A stretch of DNA of 34,500 bases from assembly GCA_018823795.1 (NCBI GenBank), contig JAHJGZ010000032.1:1-34500 (forward strand), written 5' to 3'. The translations under genes were made by a program, and so were the position numbers. Shown here piece after piece: positions 8,835 to 19,103 of this stretch. The DNA comes from Candidatus Omnitrophota bacterium. GTDB taxonomy: Bacteria; Omnitrophota; Omnitrophia; JAHJGZ01. The stretch's first letter is position 1; the number at the start of each line of letters is the position of its first letter. The notes beneath the pieces are model-generated. The model worked only from the letters and a program-made list of their open reading frames with translations, was not told the origin of the DNA and did no database searches.

Positions 8835-9767
8835 CTATCCTTTTAAATGTTTTTGATTTTCTTTAATACTTTCAAGAATTCTGAGTGCAATAGCTAATGC
8901 ATTCCGCGCGTCAATATCAACGGGGGTTTGTGATTTGCCTTCACGGATATCGCGGACAAATTCCTGTAACTCACACCGAAGAGGCTCTTCTTTTTTAATG
9001 TCGATTTCTTTTTTACTAATATTAAATAATTCTTTACGATGAATAAGTACTTGTTGGTTTTGATAATCGAGTGAAATATATGCATCGTCTTGAAAGATTC
9101 GTATCTTCCGCTGTTTTTCTGCGGTAAGGCGGGAGGCAGTAATATTTGCAATCGCGCCGTTTTCAAATTTAAGACGTGCATTTGCAATGTCTTCATGTCG
9201 CGAAAGAACACAAATTCCGACTGCATCTAAATACGTTACGTTCGATTGTAAAAGGGTCAAAATGATATCTAAATCGTGAATCATAAGATCAAGTACAACA
9301 CCACAGTCAGCAACACGGGGAGTAAAGGGGCCGAGACGGTGAATTTCGATAAACTTTATCTTCTTTGCAATTTTTTTTACTGCTTTAAAGCCCGCATTGT
9401 GACGTTCAATATGACCGACGCGTAAGAAACAATTCTTTTTCGTTGCCAATGCAATAAGATCATCCGCTTCCTGCAGGTTGTTCGTGATTGGTTTTTCGAT
9501 AAGAACGTGTATATTATGTTCAAGAAATGTCTTTGCAATGCATGCGTGTAAATGAGTGGGGGTTGCGATGCTGACGGCATCAACCTTTCCGAGAAGATCA
9601 TGATAATTCTTAAAAAAGACAGTGCCGTATTCTTTTGCCTTTGCTTCCTTTTCCTTATGAATATCACAAAGTCCTACAAGGTTTACCTCGGGTAATTCAT
9701 GGTAGATACGGGCGTGATGTTGTCCTAATTGACCGATTCCAACAACTCCAACATTTAATTTTTTCAT
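8835..9767 (-). CDS. Gfo/Idh/MocA-family NAD(P)-dependent sugar dehydrogenase
   Basis: A 310-residue oxidoreductase. The N-terminal Rossmann fold reads GVVGIGQLGQHHARIYHELP, with CDIHKEK after the second strand. The family's EKPITNNLQEADDLI and the C-terminal alpha/beta domain follow. It probably acts on a nucleotide sugar. Genes of this family are often placed next to lpx genes; in some bacteria the neighbour is GnnA, which oxidises UDP-GlcNAc so that a 3-amino sugar can enter lipid A. That role is inferred here from position; no GnnB-type aminotransferase is visible in the window. It is the first gene of the pair with lpxB. Confidence 0.82.
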   Translation of the reverse strand: MKKLNVGVVGIGQLGQHHARIYHELPEVNLVGLCDIHKEKEAKAKEYGTVFFKNYHDLLGKVDAVSIATPTHLHACIAKTFLEHNIHVLIEKPITNNLQEADDLIALATKKNCFLRVGHIERHNAGFKAVKKIAKKIKFIEIHRLGPFTPRVADCGVVLDLMIHDLDIILTLLQSNVTYLDAVGICVLSRHEDIANARLKFENGAIANITASRLTAEKQRKIRIFQDDAYISLDYQNQQVLIHRKELFNISKKEIDIKKEEPLRCELQEFVRDIREGKSQTPVDIDARNALAIALRILESIKENQKHLKG

Positions 9768-9969
9768 AACTAATTTGTTAATAATATATTAAGGTATTAT
9801 TACCTTTACGAATAATTGTTTGATAATCCTATTCAGGTGAAACAGTTGACAAAATGACGATACCATTAAACCGTAGCAACATAATAAAGCGTTATTATGT
9901 CGTATTTAAGGTAAATTTTCAATGAAAATGTGTAGAATTTTAGCTATATATAAAATTTGATAAAATATA

Positions 9970-9998
9970 TTGACATAGCTTATAAAGTATTGTAACAT
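9970..9998 (+). promoter_or_regulatory. Sigma70-type promoter for the riboswitch-giant gene transcript
   Basis: TTGACA at 9970-9975, a 17-bp spacer, and TAACAT at 9993-9998 (four of six consensus bases). Transcription would start near 10,005, about 35-45 bases before the conserved aptamer core, which is the right place for a leader riboswitch. Confidence 0.6.
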
Positions 9999-10039
9999 TA
10001 TTGCATAAGTTTTAAATAACTTGCAAAAAAATTTGGCAC

Positions 10040-10160
10040 GGATAAAGAAGTTCCGTAAACCTATTGAAAGATAGGGACACAAAGCTAAAGGGTCTAAGAG
10101 GCGTAATGGATTAGAATCACGTCCAAAGGATTTTTGGAAGCTTATGACAGCCAGCTGCAT
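10040..10160 (+). ncRNA. GEMM-I (cyclic di-GMP-I class) riboswitch aptamer
   Basis: The core GTAAACC, a short stem closed by a GAAA tetraloop (10,066-10,069), GGGACACAAAGC, and GGGTCTAAG match the GEMM-I consensus. The tetraloop receptor is visible as TCTAAG (10,093-10,098) with TATGA (10,143-10,147), the 11-nucleotide receptor with one compensated pair. A second compensated change, U-A for C-G, joins GTAAA to ACACA and supports the alignment. The P3 arm is longer than usual, with two extra hairpins inside (10,100-10,124 and 10,123-10,137). Members bind cyclic di-GMP or, in a variant class, cGAMP. The 3' end of the aptamer overlaps a terminator arm, so ligand binding should relieve termination. 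Confidence 0.85.
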
Positions 10161-10181
10161 TAAATATGTAGCTGGCTTTTT
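10150..10181 (+). terminator. Riboswitch-controlled intrinsic terminator
   Basis: GCCAGCTGCAT (10,150-10,160) pairs with ATGTAGCTGGC (10,166-10,176), 11 bp with one G-U pair and a 5-base loop, followed by TTTTT. The left arm is also the 3' segment of the aptamer, so aptamer and terminator exclude each other. Confidence 0.85.
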
Positions 10182-10240
10182 ATATGTAGTTATGTAGTTA
10201 AAAAAGTAACTAAAAAAAGTAACTAAATAAGGGGGTTGTT

Positions 10241-13200
10241 ATGGGCAGTAATTCACTAATGGGGTATGCGGGTACCCGACGATCGAAGGGGGTATCAATT
10301 GTCACGCTTGTTTTTTTTCTTGTTACATCGTTCATTAATCCAGGTTGGGGAGAGGCGTCGACGGCTTTTTCTCTGGTAGCCCCTTTGAACATAGATATTC
10401 CAAAACATTTAGGAACAATTCGGAAGGCATTCGATTCAAAAAATGAACGTTCTCCTCTTATTGTGCACATTCAAGATGCTCATGCTAATTATGAAGCGCA
10501 GAAGAATATTTCCAATATTTTACATGTCCTTCAGTCGAAATTCGGTATAAATACTATTTGTGTTGAAGGCTCAAATGGCGAAATAGATACCTCCCTCTTT
10601 CGTGCTTTTCCTTTTCAGGAAGCAAAGGAACGCGTTATTGATTCATATGTAAAGACGGGAGATATTTCTGCAGCGGAAGAATATTCTATTATTTCAGAAA
10701 AGCCAGTACATCTCATTGGTGTTGATCATACCGAAATGTATATGGATAATGTAGAAAGCTACCTCGCCGTTACTCGTAGCCAGGATACTGCGCGCGCGTT
10801 TCTTGCCGAACTTGATAATCTTCTTCTTTCTTTGAAGAAGGCGTTATTTTCGGATGATTTCAAAAGCTTTATCGAGCAACGTGAACATTTTCTTTCCGGG
10901 ATCGTTGATCCATTGACATATACGCGGTATTTACTAGAGCAAATTAAGCTTAAAAACATTAATATAAAGCGGTTTAAGCATTTTTGTCAGTTAGCAGACC
11001 TTGAAATATACCAAAAGAAAATAAAACTCCAAGCGATTGAAAAGGAGACACGTGCCCTCATTGATGATACATTGATTCGCGTAGCGTCTTCTCAAGATAC
11101 GGAGACGTTGGCATTAGCAGAACTTGATTTTCGTGGAGAAAGAATGTCTGCATATACCTATTATACTTTACTGCGTAATATGGCAGTAGCGTACGATGTT
11201 GATTTTCATGAGTATCAGAATATTAATTTGTATTTTCATTATTTGTCATTGGTCAATGATATTAATGGAAGGAAATTGATGGAAGAACGGGTGAAGATTG
11301 AAGAAGAGCTTATTGAACACATGTGTACGACAGAGATAGAGAATGAGTTGTATTCATTTATGCACTGTTGTACTGTTCTTAAAGATATGTTTAGCCTGAA
11401 GGCACTACCCGAAGATATCGCCTATTTTAGAAAACATGAGAGGGCGTTTACTAATAACGCGTTTACTCAATTCATAACAAAAGCTACGCAGTATATACCG
11501 GCACATTTACAAAAAGAAACAGATACGGCAACCTACACGCTGGAGAGTCTTGACTCGTTTTCTATTGAAGAACACACGCCGCTTCTTAAGAAGTTTTATT
11601 CATTGGCAGAAAAAAGAGAGGATTCTTTTGTAACCCAGACGATTCGTATGCTTAAGGATAATGCCTTACCTGCTGCAGTGCTGCTGACGGGCGGGTATCA
11701 TACAGCCGGTCTTGAGCGGAAGTTACAGAAGAAAGGTGTTTCCTACCGTGTGGTGTCACCCCGTCTTAATGAGCTTCCCCAAGAAGATGTCTATGACAAA
11801 ATTATGCGGAGCTATGATAAATACTTTGGGGTGAAAGAAGGAAGCCGTGGCGGTACCGTTAAGCAGTTAACAAAGATTGACCCTCGAGGAAATCGTGCAG
11901 CATATCTTGACCTTATGGGAGAAATCATCCCTCGTTTCGAGACTGTTTTGGAGTCTGAAGCAGAGAAACTTGTACAGAGCAAAAGTCTGACCGATGCAAT
12001 CAACCAATTTGAATCTCAGCTTGATCGAGAGGGCCAAGATTTTGTTAAAGCAATTTTACAGGTTAACCCTGATTTGGATACGACTACTCAAAAAGAGAGA
12101 GTGATTAAAGAAGTGTTCCTGCAAACCATTGTGGTTCCTTTATGGAATCGGTATTGCAAAAACCGGATTATTTTCCGGGATACAAGCCTTGCTGATAGCG
12201 ACCATCCGGCAGGAAAGGTTCGAGTTTTTCCCCGTGATACACTTGCTTCAGAACTTATCGACGCAATTGGAAACGGTAAGGATATCCGGGATTTACAATT
12301 TGATCACCTCGATGAAGTAACACGTACCAAAGTTCAAGCGGTGGTGAGTAAAGCACGTGAGGAAGGGAAATTCCTTCATGTTACTGAACAAGGAAAAGGA
12401 TTCGGCCTTGCGGCAGTGGGGGATACAGATGCGCTTACTACGGCAACCGTCGCTGTCGGTGATTTTAAAAAGTTTTATCTTGGAAAGAAGGGACTTGAGA
12501 CGGTGCCTTTTATAGTCGGCGATGTCGGGATGCAGGAACTGAAAGCAGGCTGGGATAAAGCACGGTTTGCTATTGTAGCAAAAAATGGGATGAGCGAAGC
12601 ATTGGGCATTGTTGTTGAGTATCCGGATGGTACCTATATTATCCTCACGAAATATGCGAAGAATGCGTCCGCAGAAAGAAAAGCGGAAATAGACCGTTTA
12701 ACGACTCAATATTTGAATGAAGAGGCAAAAATTCCATTTGGTGCACGGATCAAAGGATGGGAAGAGATTGCTTCTGGTTCGGTAATAGAAGATGCCTTTA
12801 CCAGCAGGGTTACCAAGACCGGCCTCTGGGCAAAGAAAGTACCGGTGATAGATCCGATCAATTGTAAGGAATGTATGCAATGTGTCAGTGCCTGCCCTGA
12901 AGGGTCGATACACATGAATCCGGTGTCAGGAAAGCCGAGCTTTGTCGACTTAAACTTTTGCAAAGGGTGCGGCCTGTGCGAAAAAGAGTGCCCTTTAACA
13001 ACGGTAATAACGATGGTTGATAAAAAGCAGGTAAAAGCGGCACGGACCAACGTTTTTACGGGAACCATGGGAAAGCGAGTAGAGGTCAAAGGGGATTTTG
13101 TTAAGACAGAAGTAGATTTTATACAGAACTTGATAAAGAAAAAAGGACTGGAGAAGCAAAAGGCGTTACAAAAATACGGATTTGCTATTGTGTATGAGGA

Positions 13201-16200
13201 TATTGCCGGCGAGAAATCACTTTCGGGTAAGAAAATCTTACAAGTGCTGTATCAACCTGCTGGGGAAGAGCCGTTCTTGTGGACATTTTTTAGTGATGAT
13301 GGAGAATCATGGACAAAAATTATGCGTCCGTCAGCACATATTCTTATCTATGGAATGAGTGAAAGGGAAAAAGAATTCGCCTCCCGTCTTCAACTTGAAG
13401 GGATTCGTGTCAGCGCTTTTCCTGCTTCTACGGACATGGATGATGAGGGTTATGGTGGTAATAAAGAGCACGATTCATTTGATAGGGCGGGTATTACCAT
13501 AACAGGCTATACGTTTGAAGGTTTCATTAATGAGAAAAGAAATGAGATAGATGCTGTGGCGACAGCACATATTAAGAATATAAGCGATGAAGAATATGTT
13601 TTAATTACCGAAAAGATCGGCATATTCTTAGCTCCTTTTATGCCGCATTTCATGGATGATATGTTTCTTGATGTAATCATACGGGATATTGAAGCACAAA
13701 TGGGCGGTTATAAGGCAATGCTTGAGATGCAGGAGGGGAAGGAAAAGGTGAAAGGATTGACCCCGCGGGAAATGGATTTTGCACCGGGGGTGCGGACCTG
13801 TGCGGGATGTACGATCGGAACCATTTTCAATATGATTTTAGGGGCGGTTCGCAGCGTATTAGGAGAAGGGGGCAGTATTGTTAATTCGATTTCGACCGGT
13901 TGTGCCGAAGTTGCCAGTACTATTTTTCCTGATTCAGGGTGGAGAACATTGTATCATATGGTATTTGGCTCCGGCGGCGCGAATATTGAAGGAATCAATG
14001 CGGCGTATCGGTATTTAAAGAAGACCGGTAAAATTAAAAAAGATGTTAAGATCGTCCATTTTGGGGGAGACGGCGGAACGTTTGATATTGGCCTTCAATC
14101 ATTATCAGGAATGTTAGAAAGAGGTACGGCTAAGGATTCGATGTATGTGTGCTATGACAATGGAGCGTATCAGAATACGGGGGTTCAGCGTTCCAGTTCT
14201 ACACCTATCGGCACGAATACAACAACATCACCAATTGGAGAGATTATAAAGGGGAAACAGCAATTTCGTAAAGACTTAGCAAGAGTCGCAGCAGCGCATG
14301 GAGCGCATGTCTATGTCGCGACAGTATCACCGTCTCATCCAAAGGATTTAGAAAGAAAGGTAAAAAAAGCGGCTGAGCATAAAGGCCCTTCCTTGATAAT
14401 ATGTTATAGTAGTTGCAATACCGGGCATGGGACCGCGACGAATGTAGGCCTTGAACAGTCGCGTCTTGCGGTTCAGAGTGGTTTTTGGCCGCTTATTGAA
14501 GTAGAAAATGGTGAACTTACTATTTCGCGGGGGCAGCAACTGTGGAAAAAAGGGTTAAGTACGAACCGAGAAGAACGGTGGAATGCGCTCTTACAATGGG
14601 TACATTCTGAGGTTCGCTTTGCCGCTCATTTTAATAAAGACGGGAGTTTCAAGACGCCCGCATCCGAGAATTTATTTAGGTCATTTTTTAGAAAGTTGGG
14701 AGAAGATTGGGCGTTTCTTAAGGGAGAGGATAGTAAGAGACAAAAGAAAGATGTATTAATGGGGATACTCGATAGTTATTTAGTAAAATTTGATAAGCAC
14801 GACGAGAAAACAGACGAATTGTGGTTCCGTGTGCGTCAGTCTTTGGATGTTAGTGAATATGAAACCGAATTGGCGCTGGAAAAGAACGGGGGATTAACAG
14901 AAAAACAGCGAGCGGATCTTGAGAAAAATTTATATGATATTTTTGTGTATGAACAAGAGATTCTACAACAGGCAGAAGCGAAACAGCGTGAAGAGACCCA
15001 CGTTGCAGATGCGGCGGTTGTCGATGCTGTCATAAAGGAAGATGCAATGATACCTGTCGATGATGTTGTGGTAATAACGATGGATGAGAGTGATAAGGTG
15101 ATAAACAGGACTATCATCGGAGGAGAAATTTCTGCCGCACGGATATTTGCACGAGCCGGTGATGGCGGGGTAACGTCTGCCAAATCTTTTTGTGGCCTTA
15201 TGAATACACTGGGGATTTATGCCAAAGCATCCCCTGATTATGGACCTGAGCGAAGGGGAGCTAAGGTAGGAACCAATATGCAGCTCAGCGGTAAGGAATT
15301 GAGAGTTCAAGCAAGTGCCGATTTTTTTGATATCAGTATTGTTGGTAATTTAGATGATCCGGACTGGAATGAAAAAGATGCGTGGAGATGGCGCAATAAT
15401 CTTAAAGATGGTGGAATCCTTGTTGTGAATACGGAAAGAACACCTGAAGATGTACGAGAAACGTATGGTATTTCTGAACAAGTCTCCATCTATACCTTTA
15501 ATGCGACACCGGTGAGAACAGCAACAAAGATACCGGAAACATGGACACTGATGGGGGCACTCTTAAAGGCGTTGGAAAATAGAGGTATCCGGTTTACACA
15601 AGACTATGTTGTCGCACAGTTGGAAAAAATGTTGAGTAAAGATTTTGCCGGTAAACCGGAGGTGATCAAAAATAATATTAAAGCTTTTTTGAAAGCATAT
15701 GATGAGGTTGTGTATACTGATCCTTTAGTAGATGAATTGCTTTTTGAAGGCCGCGTTGATACCACCGGTTTTGAACAAGGTCCGGTGGGTGGTCACTTTA
15801 CCGGTTCTGAAGCTGTAGCTGAAGCATGGCGGCAAATCAATCCTGGGGTATTCGCTTTTTATCCTATTACGCCGAGTACCGCAGTTGGTGAAATATACTC
15901 AAAGTTTGTTGCCGATGGTCGTGTCGATACAGAGTATATTACGACTGAGTCCGAACACTCTGCATTTGCGGTACTTGCGGGGGCGGCGGCATCAGGGGTG
16001 CGTGCCGTTGCATCAACTGCTTCGACGGGTATTGAATACGGTATAGAAGTTCTCAAGGTCATCCCGGCAATGCGGCTTCCGGTTGTTATTAATGTTGGTT
16101 CTCGTGAGGCCACCAATGCGCCGTTAAATATTCATGCGGGGCATAATGATATATATGCATTACGTGATGCCGGCTGGATAGCACTCATAGCGCGGAATGC

Positions 16201-18838
16201 GCAAGAAGCATATGATTTTGCGGTCATGGCGCCGCGTATCGCTGAAAAATTGGGCCTTCCGGTATTGATTAGCCAAGATGGATTTATTGTTACCCATACG
16301 AAGGATCTAGTGGACACATTGAGTGATGAAGCGGTACAGAGCTTTGTGGGTGAATATGATCCTGAACGGAGTTTATTGAAGACCGGCGGCACGTATGGTC
16401 CCGTTGCTGTTCAGGATTATCATTCTGAACATGCACGAGGTTTGGCAGAATCTCAAAACGCGGCCCCCTCAGTTATTGAAGGTGTCTTTAATGAATTTAA
16501 AGAACGTTTCGGACGGGATTATACGCGCATACGATCGTATTCAGGAAAACTTGTGGTCGAAGAAGAATCACTGATAGATACCGTAGGGCTTGAATCTGAT
16601 ACTGATATTGCTATTGTGTGTATGGGATCGACTGAGGGAACGGCTATAGAAGCGGTTGATCGGCTGAGAGCCCGCGGCATCAAGGCCGGCGTGGTATCAA
16701 TCAAAACCTATCGTCCGTTCCCCGTAGAGGAGATTAGAGAAACGCTTCAAGGCGTGCGGACCGTTATTGTTATGGATAGAGCAAATTCCTATGGTGCTGA
16801 GTTGACACAGTTGGCTACCGAAGTTCAGTCTGCACTGAAACGTGAAGTATTGAACATTGAATATGGACGCGGTGGGAGAAATACGCCACTGACTATTGTC
16901 CAAGATATCTTTCTCCTTGGAGTATTGTTCAGTATTGTTCCTATAGAGAGTAATCAAATTTTGACTAAAGACGAAGAATGGAATATCCTTGAAAGCGAGC
17001 TCAGAGCAATTAGAGATGATTCGTACGTCGATATGTTTTTAGTGTCTCTGATGCAAGGAAAATTTATTAAAGCGTTTGGACCACAGGTGCATATTGATGT
17101 ACGTGAGGTGAAAAGGGAACGCGATATTAAAAGACGTCTTATTGAAAAATTTGTATTACGAACGTCCTTAATGAGGTTAATGGAAGGAAAGGCAGAATCT
17201 TATGATCTTGATGTGATAGCGACGTTTGGGATTGAGGAACAAAAAAGGAATGCGCAGGATGTTTTTGCGTCTTTGGCAGGTCAGGATCTCAATGTAAAAA
17301 AGGCACTACAGTATTATCGAGGCACGCTGACTTCGGAAAGAAGTTTGTCCGATCCGATCCTTGACGCTGAAGAGATTGCAGAAATCAACGGCGGTTCTAT
17401 TGGGCGGTGGCAATATGAGAATATTGCTCATGAATATGATAGTGAGGGCAGACAGTTTCTTGTTTTTTATGATTTTGAGCGACTGCCGGCGATTGTTGAT
17501 GGTAAAGAAGTGTATGACCCGGCATTTATTGATAACGACGGTGCGCCATTAAAGATAGATCGTATTGCATTTGAGGTGGAACCGTTAGCTGCTTCTCAAG
17601 AACTTACCGACCGTGAGATAGAAGCGGTAAAAAGTGCAAAGGAAAAAGTTGGAGATAATTCTACGACATTTGTCATTAAGCGAAATGAAAAAAGTGTGAA
17701 GTATCGGCTGTATGGTAATGCTGATTCACGCATACCGGGACGTACCTATCATCGTTCTGATATGTTAAAGATTTATCCTGCGGCATTAATGGTACAGATC
17801 CGTCATGAATATAAACATTTAACCACACCGTTAACGCATGATGAGATTAGGGCACAAGAACAGTTTGATGATCTCTTAAGCACGGTCATTACAGAGCGGC
17901 GGGAAGAATCTCAGAAAGACTTAGCGTATGCCGAGCGATTCATTGAACTTGCGCGTGCGGTATTGGGGAAAGAGTTCACGGGGACCGAATTAGATTTAGA
18001 GCTGCGCAATACTGTACGAAGCCTTGCTCATGAGATCCTTGGAATTGTCGGCAGGGGAAAGGAAGATCCTCGCATAACTGAACAGCTGATTACCATGTTG
18101 TCTGAATCAGCAAAACTCCAGGATATTCTCATGTTGGGGCAAATACCGGAGGAGGACGCGCTGAAGGGATTACTAGTGCTCAGTGCTCAGAATGTAGCAC
18201 AATTGGAAGCTCGAAAGGATAAAATCGCCGAGCTTAAGAAAACCGGGGAGCTTTTGTGTTATGAACAAATAGTCATTTGCACTTCCTCCCAAGACCAAGG
18301 CGTGTTATCGATAGAGTCTATCAGTGAATTATTCGGCGTTGATAAAGATACGATTACCATTCTATCTATGGATAGTACGGATATTCCAGAGAACGTGTCC
18401 GACTTTACTTTCTTGAAGAAAAAAATAGCAACCGTTGATCCTATTATTAGTGAGTATGATTTTATCAACATACTGGGTGATTTTGAGAGCGTGGATGAAA
18501 CGGTATTATTTGAGAGAGCTGTTCAGAAAGCATGGAAAGCGTCGGGGAATCGAGACCGCAATATATTCCGTCTTATTTCTTCAGAAGAGGCACAGGATGC
18601 TTTTCGGTTAGGATATGTACTTTCTCAGATCAAAGAGTTTATCGATGTAGAAAAGACGACGCGAGAGAATGTTGTTCTTACTCGTGAAGCAGAGCAGAAA
18701 TTACTCTCGTCGGTCGGTCGTGACGCATTAGATAATTTAGTAAAGCACGGCACTTTGATTGCGGGGAGTATTATGAAGAATATCAGGGATAAGATCGAAC
18801 AGGAAATTTTGTATCAAATAATAAAAGTATATGCATAA
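10241..18838 (+). CDS. Giant exported fusion containing a complete permuted PFOR-type 2-oxoacid:ferredoxin oxidoreductase
   Basis: One uninterrupted 2,865-codon frame with GGGGG before its ATG. Order of parts: a basic N-terminus with TRR at residues 12-14 and a hydrophobic segment (about 18-31), then a domain (about 55-530) with HIQDAH at 76-81 and LLTGGYH ending at H487, resembling the ChaN/TraB-like domain of Omnitrophota giant proteins. An uncharacterised linker follows (530-865). A 2[4Fe-4S] ferredoxin (PorD-like) has Cys 875, 878, 881, 885 and 907, 910, 913, 917. A thiamine-diphosphate subunit (PorB-like) has RTCAGC from 1185, GGDGG at 1275-1279 and NGAYQNTG at 1307-1314. A PorG-like part (about 1609-1790) has GPERRG. 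A PorA-like part (about 1850-2220) has YPITPST and ESEHSA. The C-terminal part carries HEYKH at 2522-2526. Together these would catalyse CoA-dependent decarboxylation of a 2-oxoacid. The order and the export signal are unusual. Confidence 0.88.
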   Translation: MGSNSLMGYAGTRRSKGVSIVTLVFFLVTSFINPGWGEASTAFSLVAPLNIDIPKHLGTIRKAFDSKNERSPLIVHIQDAHANYEAQKNISNILHVLQSKFGINTICVEGSNGEIDTSLFRAFPFQEAKERVIDSYVKTGDISAAEEYSIISEKPVHLIGVDHTEMYMDNVESYLAVTRSQDTARAFLAELDNLLLSLKKALFSDDFKSFIEQREHFLSGIVDPLTYTRYLLEQIKLKNINIKRFKHFCQLADLEIYQKKIKLQAIEKETRALIDDTLIRVASSQDTETLALAELDFRGERMSAYTYYTLLRNMAVAYDVDFHEYQNINLYFHYLSLVNDINGRKLMEERVKIEEELIEHMCTTEIENELYSFMHCCTVLKDMFSLKALPEDIAYFRKHERAFTNNAFTQFITKATQYIPAHLQKETDTATYTLESLDSFSIEEHTPLLKKFYSLAEKREDSFVTQTIRMLKDNALPAAVLLTGGYHTAGLERKLQKKGVSYRVVSPRLNELPQEDVYDKIMRSYDKYFGVKEGSRGGTVKQLTKIDPRGNRAAYLDLMGEIIPRFETVLESEAEKLVQSKSLTDAINQFESQLDREGQDFVKAILQVNPDLDTTTQKERVIKEVFLQTIVVPLWNRYCKNRIIFRDTSLADSDHPAGKVRVFPRDTLASELIDAIGNGKDIRDLQFDHLDEVTRTKVQAVVSKAREEGKFLHVTEQGKGFGLAAVGDTDALTTATVAVGDFKKFYLGKKGLETVPFIVGDVGMQELKAGWDKARFAIVAKNGMSEALGIVVEYPDGTYIILTKYAKNASAERKAEIDRLTTQYLNEEAKIPFGARIKGWEEIASGSVIEDAFTSRVTKTGLWAKKVPVIDPINCKECMQCVSACPEGSIHMNPVSGKPSFVDLNFCKGCGLCEKECPLTTVITMVDKKQVKAARTNVFTGTMGKRVEVKGDFVKTEVDFIQNLIKKKGLEKQKALQKYGFAIVYEDIAGEKSLSGKKILQVLYQPAGEEPFLWTFFSDDGESWTKIMRPSAHILIYGMSEREKEFASRLQLEGIRVSAFPASTDMDDEGYGGNKEHDSFDRAGITITGYTFEGFINEKRNEIDAVATAHIKNISDEEYVLITEKIGIFLAPFMPHFMDDMFLDVIIRDIEAQMGGYKAMLEMQEGKEKVKGLTPREMDFAPGVRTCAGCTIGTIFNMILGAVRSVLGEGGSIVNSISTGCAEVASTIFPDSGWRTLYHMVFGSGGANIEGINAAYRYLKKTGKIKKDVKIVHFGGDGGTFDIGLQSLSGMLERGTAKDSMYVCYDNGAYQNTGVQRSSSTPIGTNTTTSPIGEIIKGKQQFRKDLARVAAAHGAHVYVATVSPSHPKDLERKVKKAAEHKGPSLIICYSSCNTGHGTATNVGLEQSRLAVQSGFWPLIEVENGELTISRGQQLWKKGLSTNREERWNALLQWVHSEVRFAAHFNKDGSFKTPASENLFRSFFRKLGEDWAFLKGEDSKRQKKDVLMGILDSYLVKFDKHDEKTDELWFRVRQSLDVSEYETELALEKNGGLTEKQRADLEKNLYDIFVYEQEILQQAEAKQREETHVADAAVVDAVIKEDAMIPVDDVVVITMDESDKVINRTIIGGEISAARIFARAGDGGVTSAKSFCGLMNTLGIYAKASPDYGPERRGAKVGTNMQLSGKELRVQASADFFDISIVGNLDDPDWNEKDAWRWRNNLKDGGILVVNTERTPEDVRETYGISEQVSIYTFNATPVRTATKIPETWTLMGALLKALENRGIRFTQDYVVAQLEKMLSKDFAGKPEVIKNNIKAFLKAYDEVVYTDPLVDELLFEGRVDTTGFEQGPVGGHFTGSEAVAEAWRQINPGVFAFYPITPSTAVGEIYSKFVADGRVDTEYITTESEHSAFAVLAGAAASGVRAVASTASTGIEYGIEVLKVIPAMRLPVVINVGSREATNAPLNIHAGHNDIYALRDAGWIALIARNAQEAYDFAVMAPRIAEKLGLPVLISQDGFIVTHTKDLVDTLSDEAVQSFVGEYDPERSLLKTGGTYGPVAVQDYHSEHARGLAESQNAAPSVIEGVFNEFKERFGRDYTRIRSYSGKLVVEEESLIDTVGLESDTDIAIVCMGSTEGTAIEAVDRLRARGIKAGVVSIKTYRPFPVEEIRETLQGVRTVIVMDRANSYGAELTQLATEVQSALKREVLNIEYGRGGRNTPLTIVQDIFLLGVLFSIVPIESNQILTKDEEWNILESELRAIRDDSYVDMFLVSLMQGKFIKAFGPQVHIDVREVKRERDIKRRLIEKFVLRTSLMRLMEGKAESYDLDVIATFGIEEQKRNAQDVFASLAGQDLNVKKALQYYRGTLTSERSLSDPILDAEEIAEINGGSIGRWQYENIAHEYDSEGRQFLVFYDFERLPAIVDGKEVYDPAFIDNDGAPLKIDRIAFEVEPLAASQELTDREIEAVKSAKEKVGDNSTTFVIKRNEKSVKYRLYGNADSRIPGRTYHRSDMLKIYPAALMVQIRHEYKHLTTPLTHDEIRAQEQFDDLLSTVITERREESQKDLAYAERFIELARAVLGKEFTGTELDLELRNTVRSLAHEILGIVGRGKEDPRITEQLITMLSESAKLQDILMLGQIPEEDALKGLLVLSAQNVAQLEARKDKIAELKKTGELLCYEQIVICTSSQDQGVLSIESISELFGVDKDTITILSMDSTDIPENVSDFTFLKKKIATVDPIISEYDFINILGDFESVDETVLFERAVQKAWKASGNRDRNIFRLISSEEAQDAFRLGYVLSQIKEFIDVEKTTRENVVLTREAEQKLLSSVGRDALDNLVKHGTLIAGSIMKNIRDKIEQEILYQIIKVYA

Positions 18839-18883
18839 GAGCAGGGTATTATGGCTTTGAGCAAAGCGCTTGCCATGCCGACA

Positions 18884-18924
18884 AACGCGTGCCTTTTAAC
18901 GATATAAAAGGCACGCGTTTTGTT
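18884..18924 (+). terminator. Strong intrinsic terminator after the giant gene
   Basis: A perfect 15-bp stem (18,884-18,898 with 18,905-18,919) around a six-base loop, followed by TTGTT. It closes the giant-gene transcript before the ribosomal protein operon. Confidence 0.85.
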
Positions 18925-18982
18925 ATGCAGGGAGAGGGCAGAAAACACGGTATTTTTTAAAAAAAATAGAAAATGAAAAACA

Positions 18983-19010
18983 TTGCCTAATAAATGAAAT
19001 GTGGTATAAT
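18983..19010 (+). promoter_or_regulatory. Promoter of rpsB-tsf-pyrH(-frr)
   Basis: TTGCCT at 18,983-18,988, a 16-bp spacer and a perfect TATAAT at 19,005-19,010, with TG three to four bases upstream of it. The leader before rpsB is about 85 bases. Confidence 0.7.
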
Positions 19011-19103
19011 ACTTCACTAATTTTTCTCCATTTGATTCTCAATGAACATAAGTTTCTTTTATTAAAGAAGTAATGAATAACTATAACGAAAGGGGTATGT
19101 ATT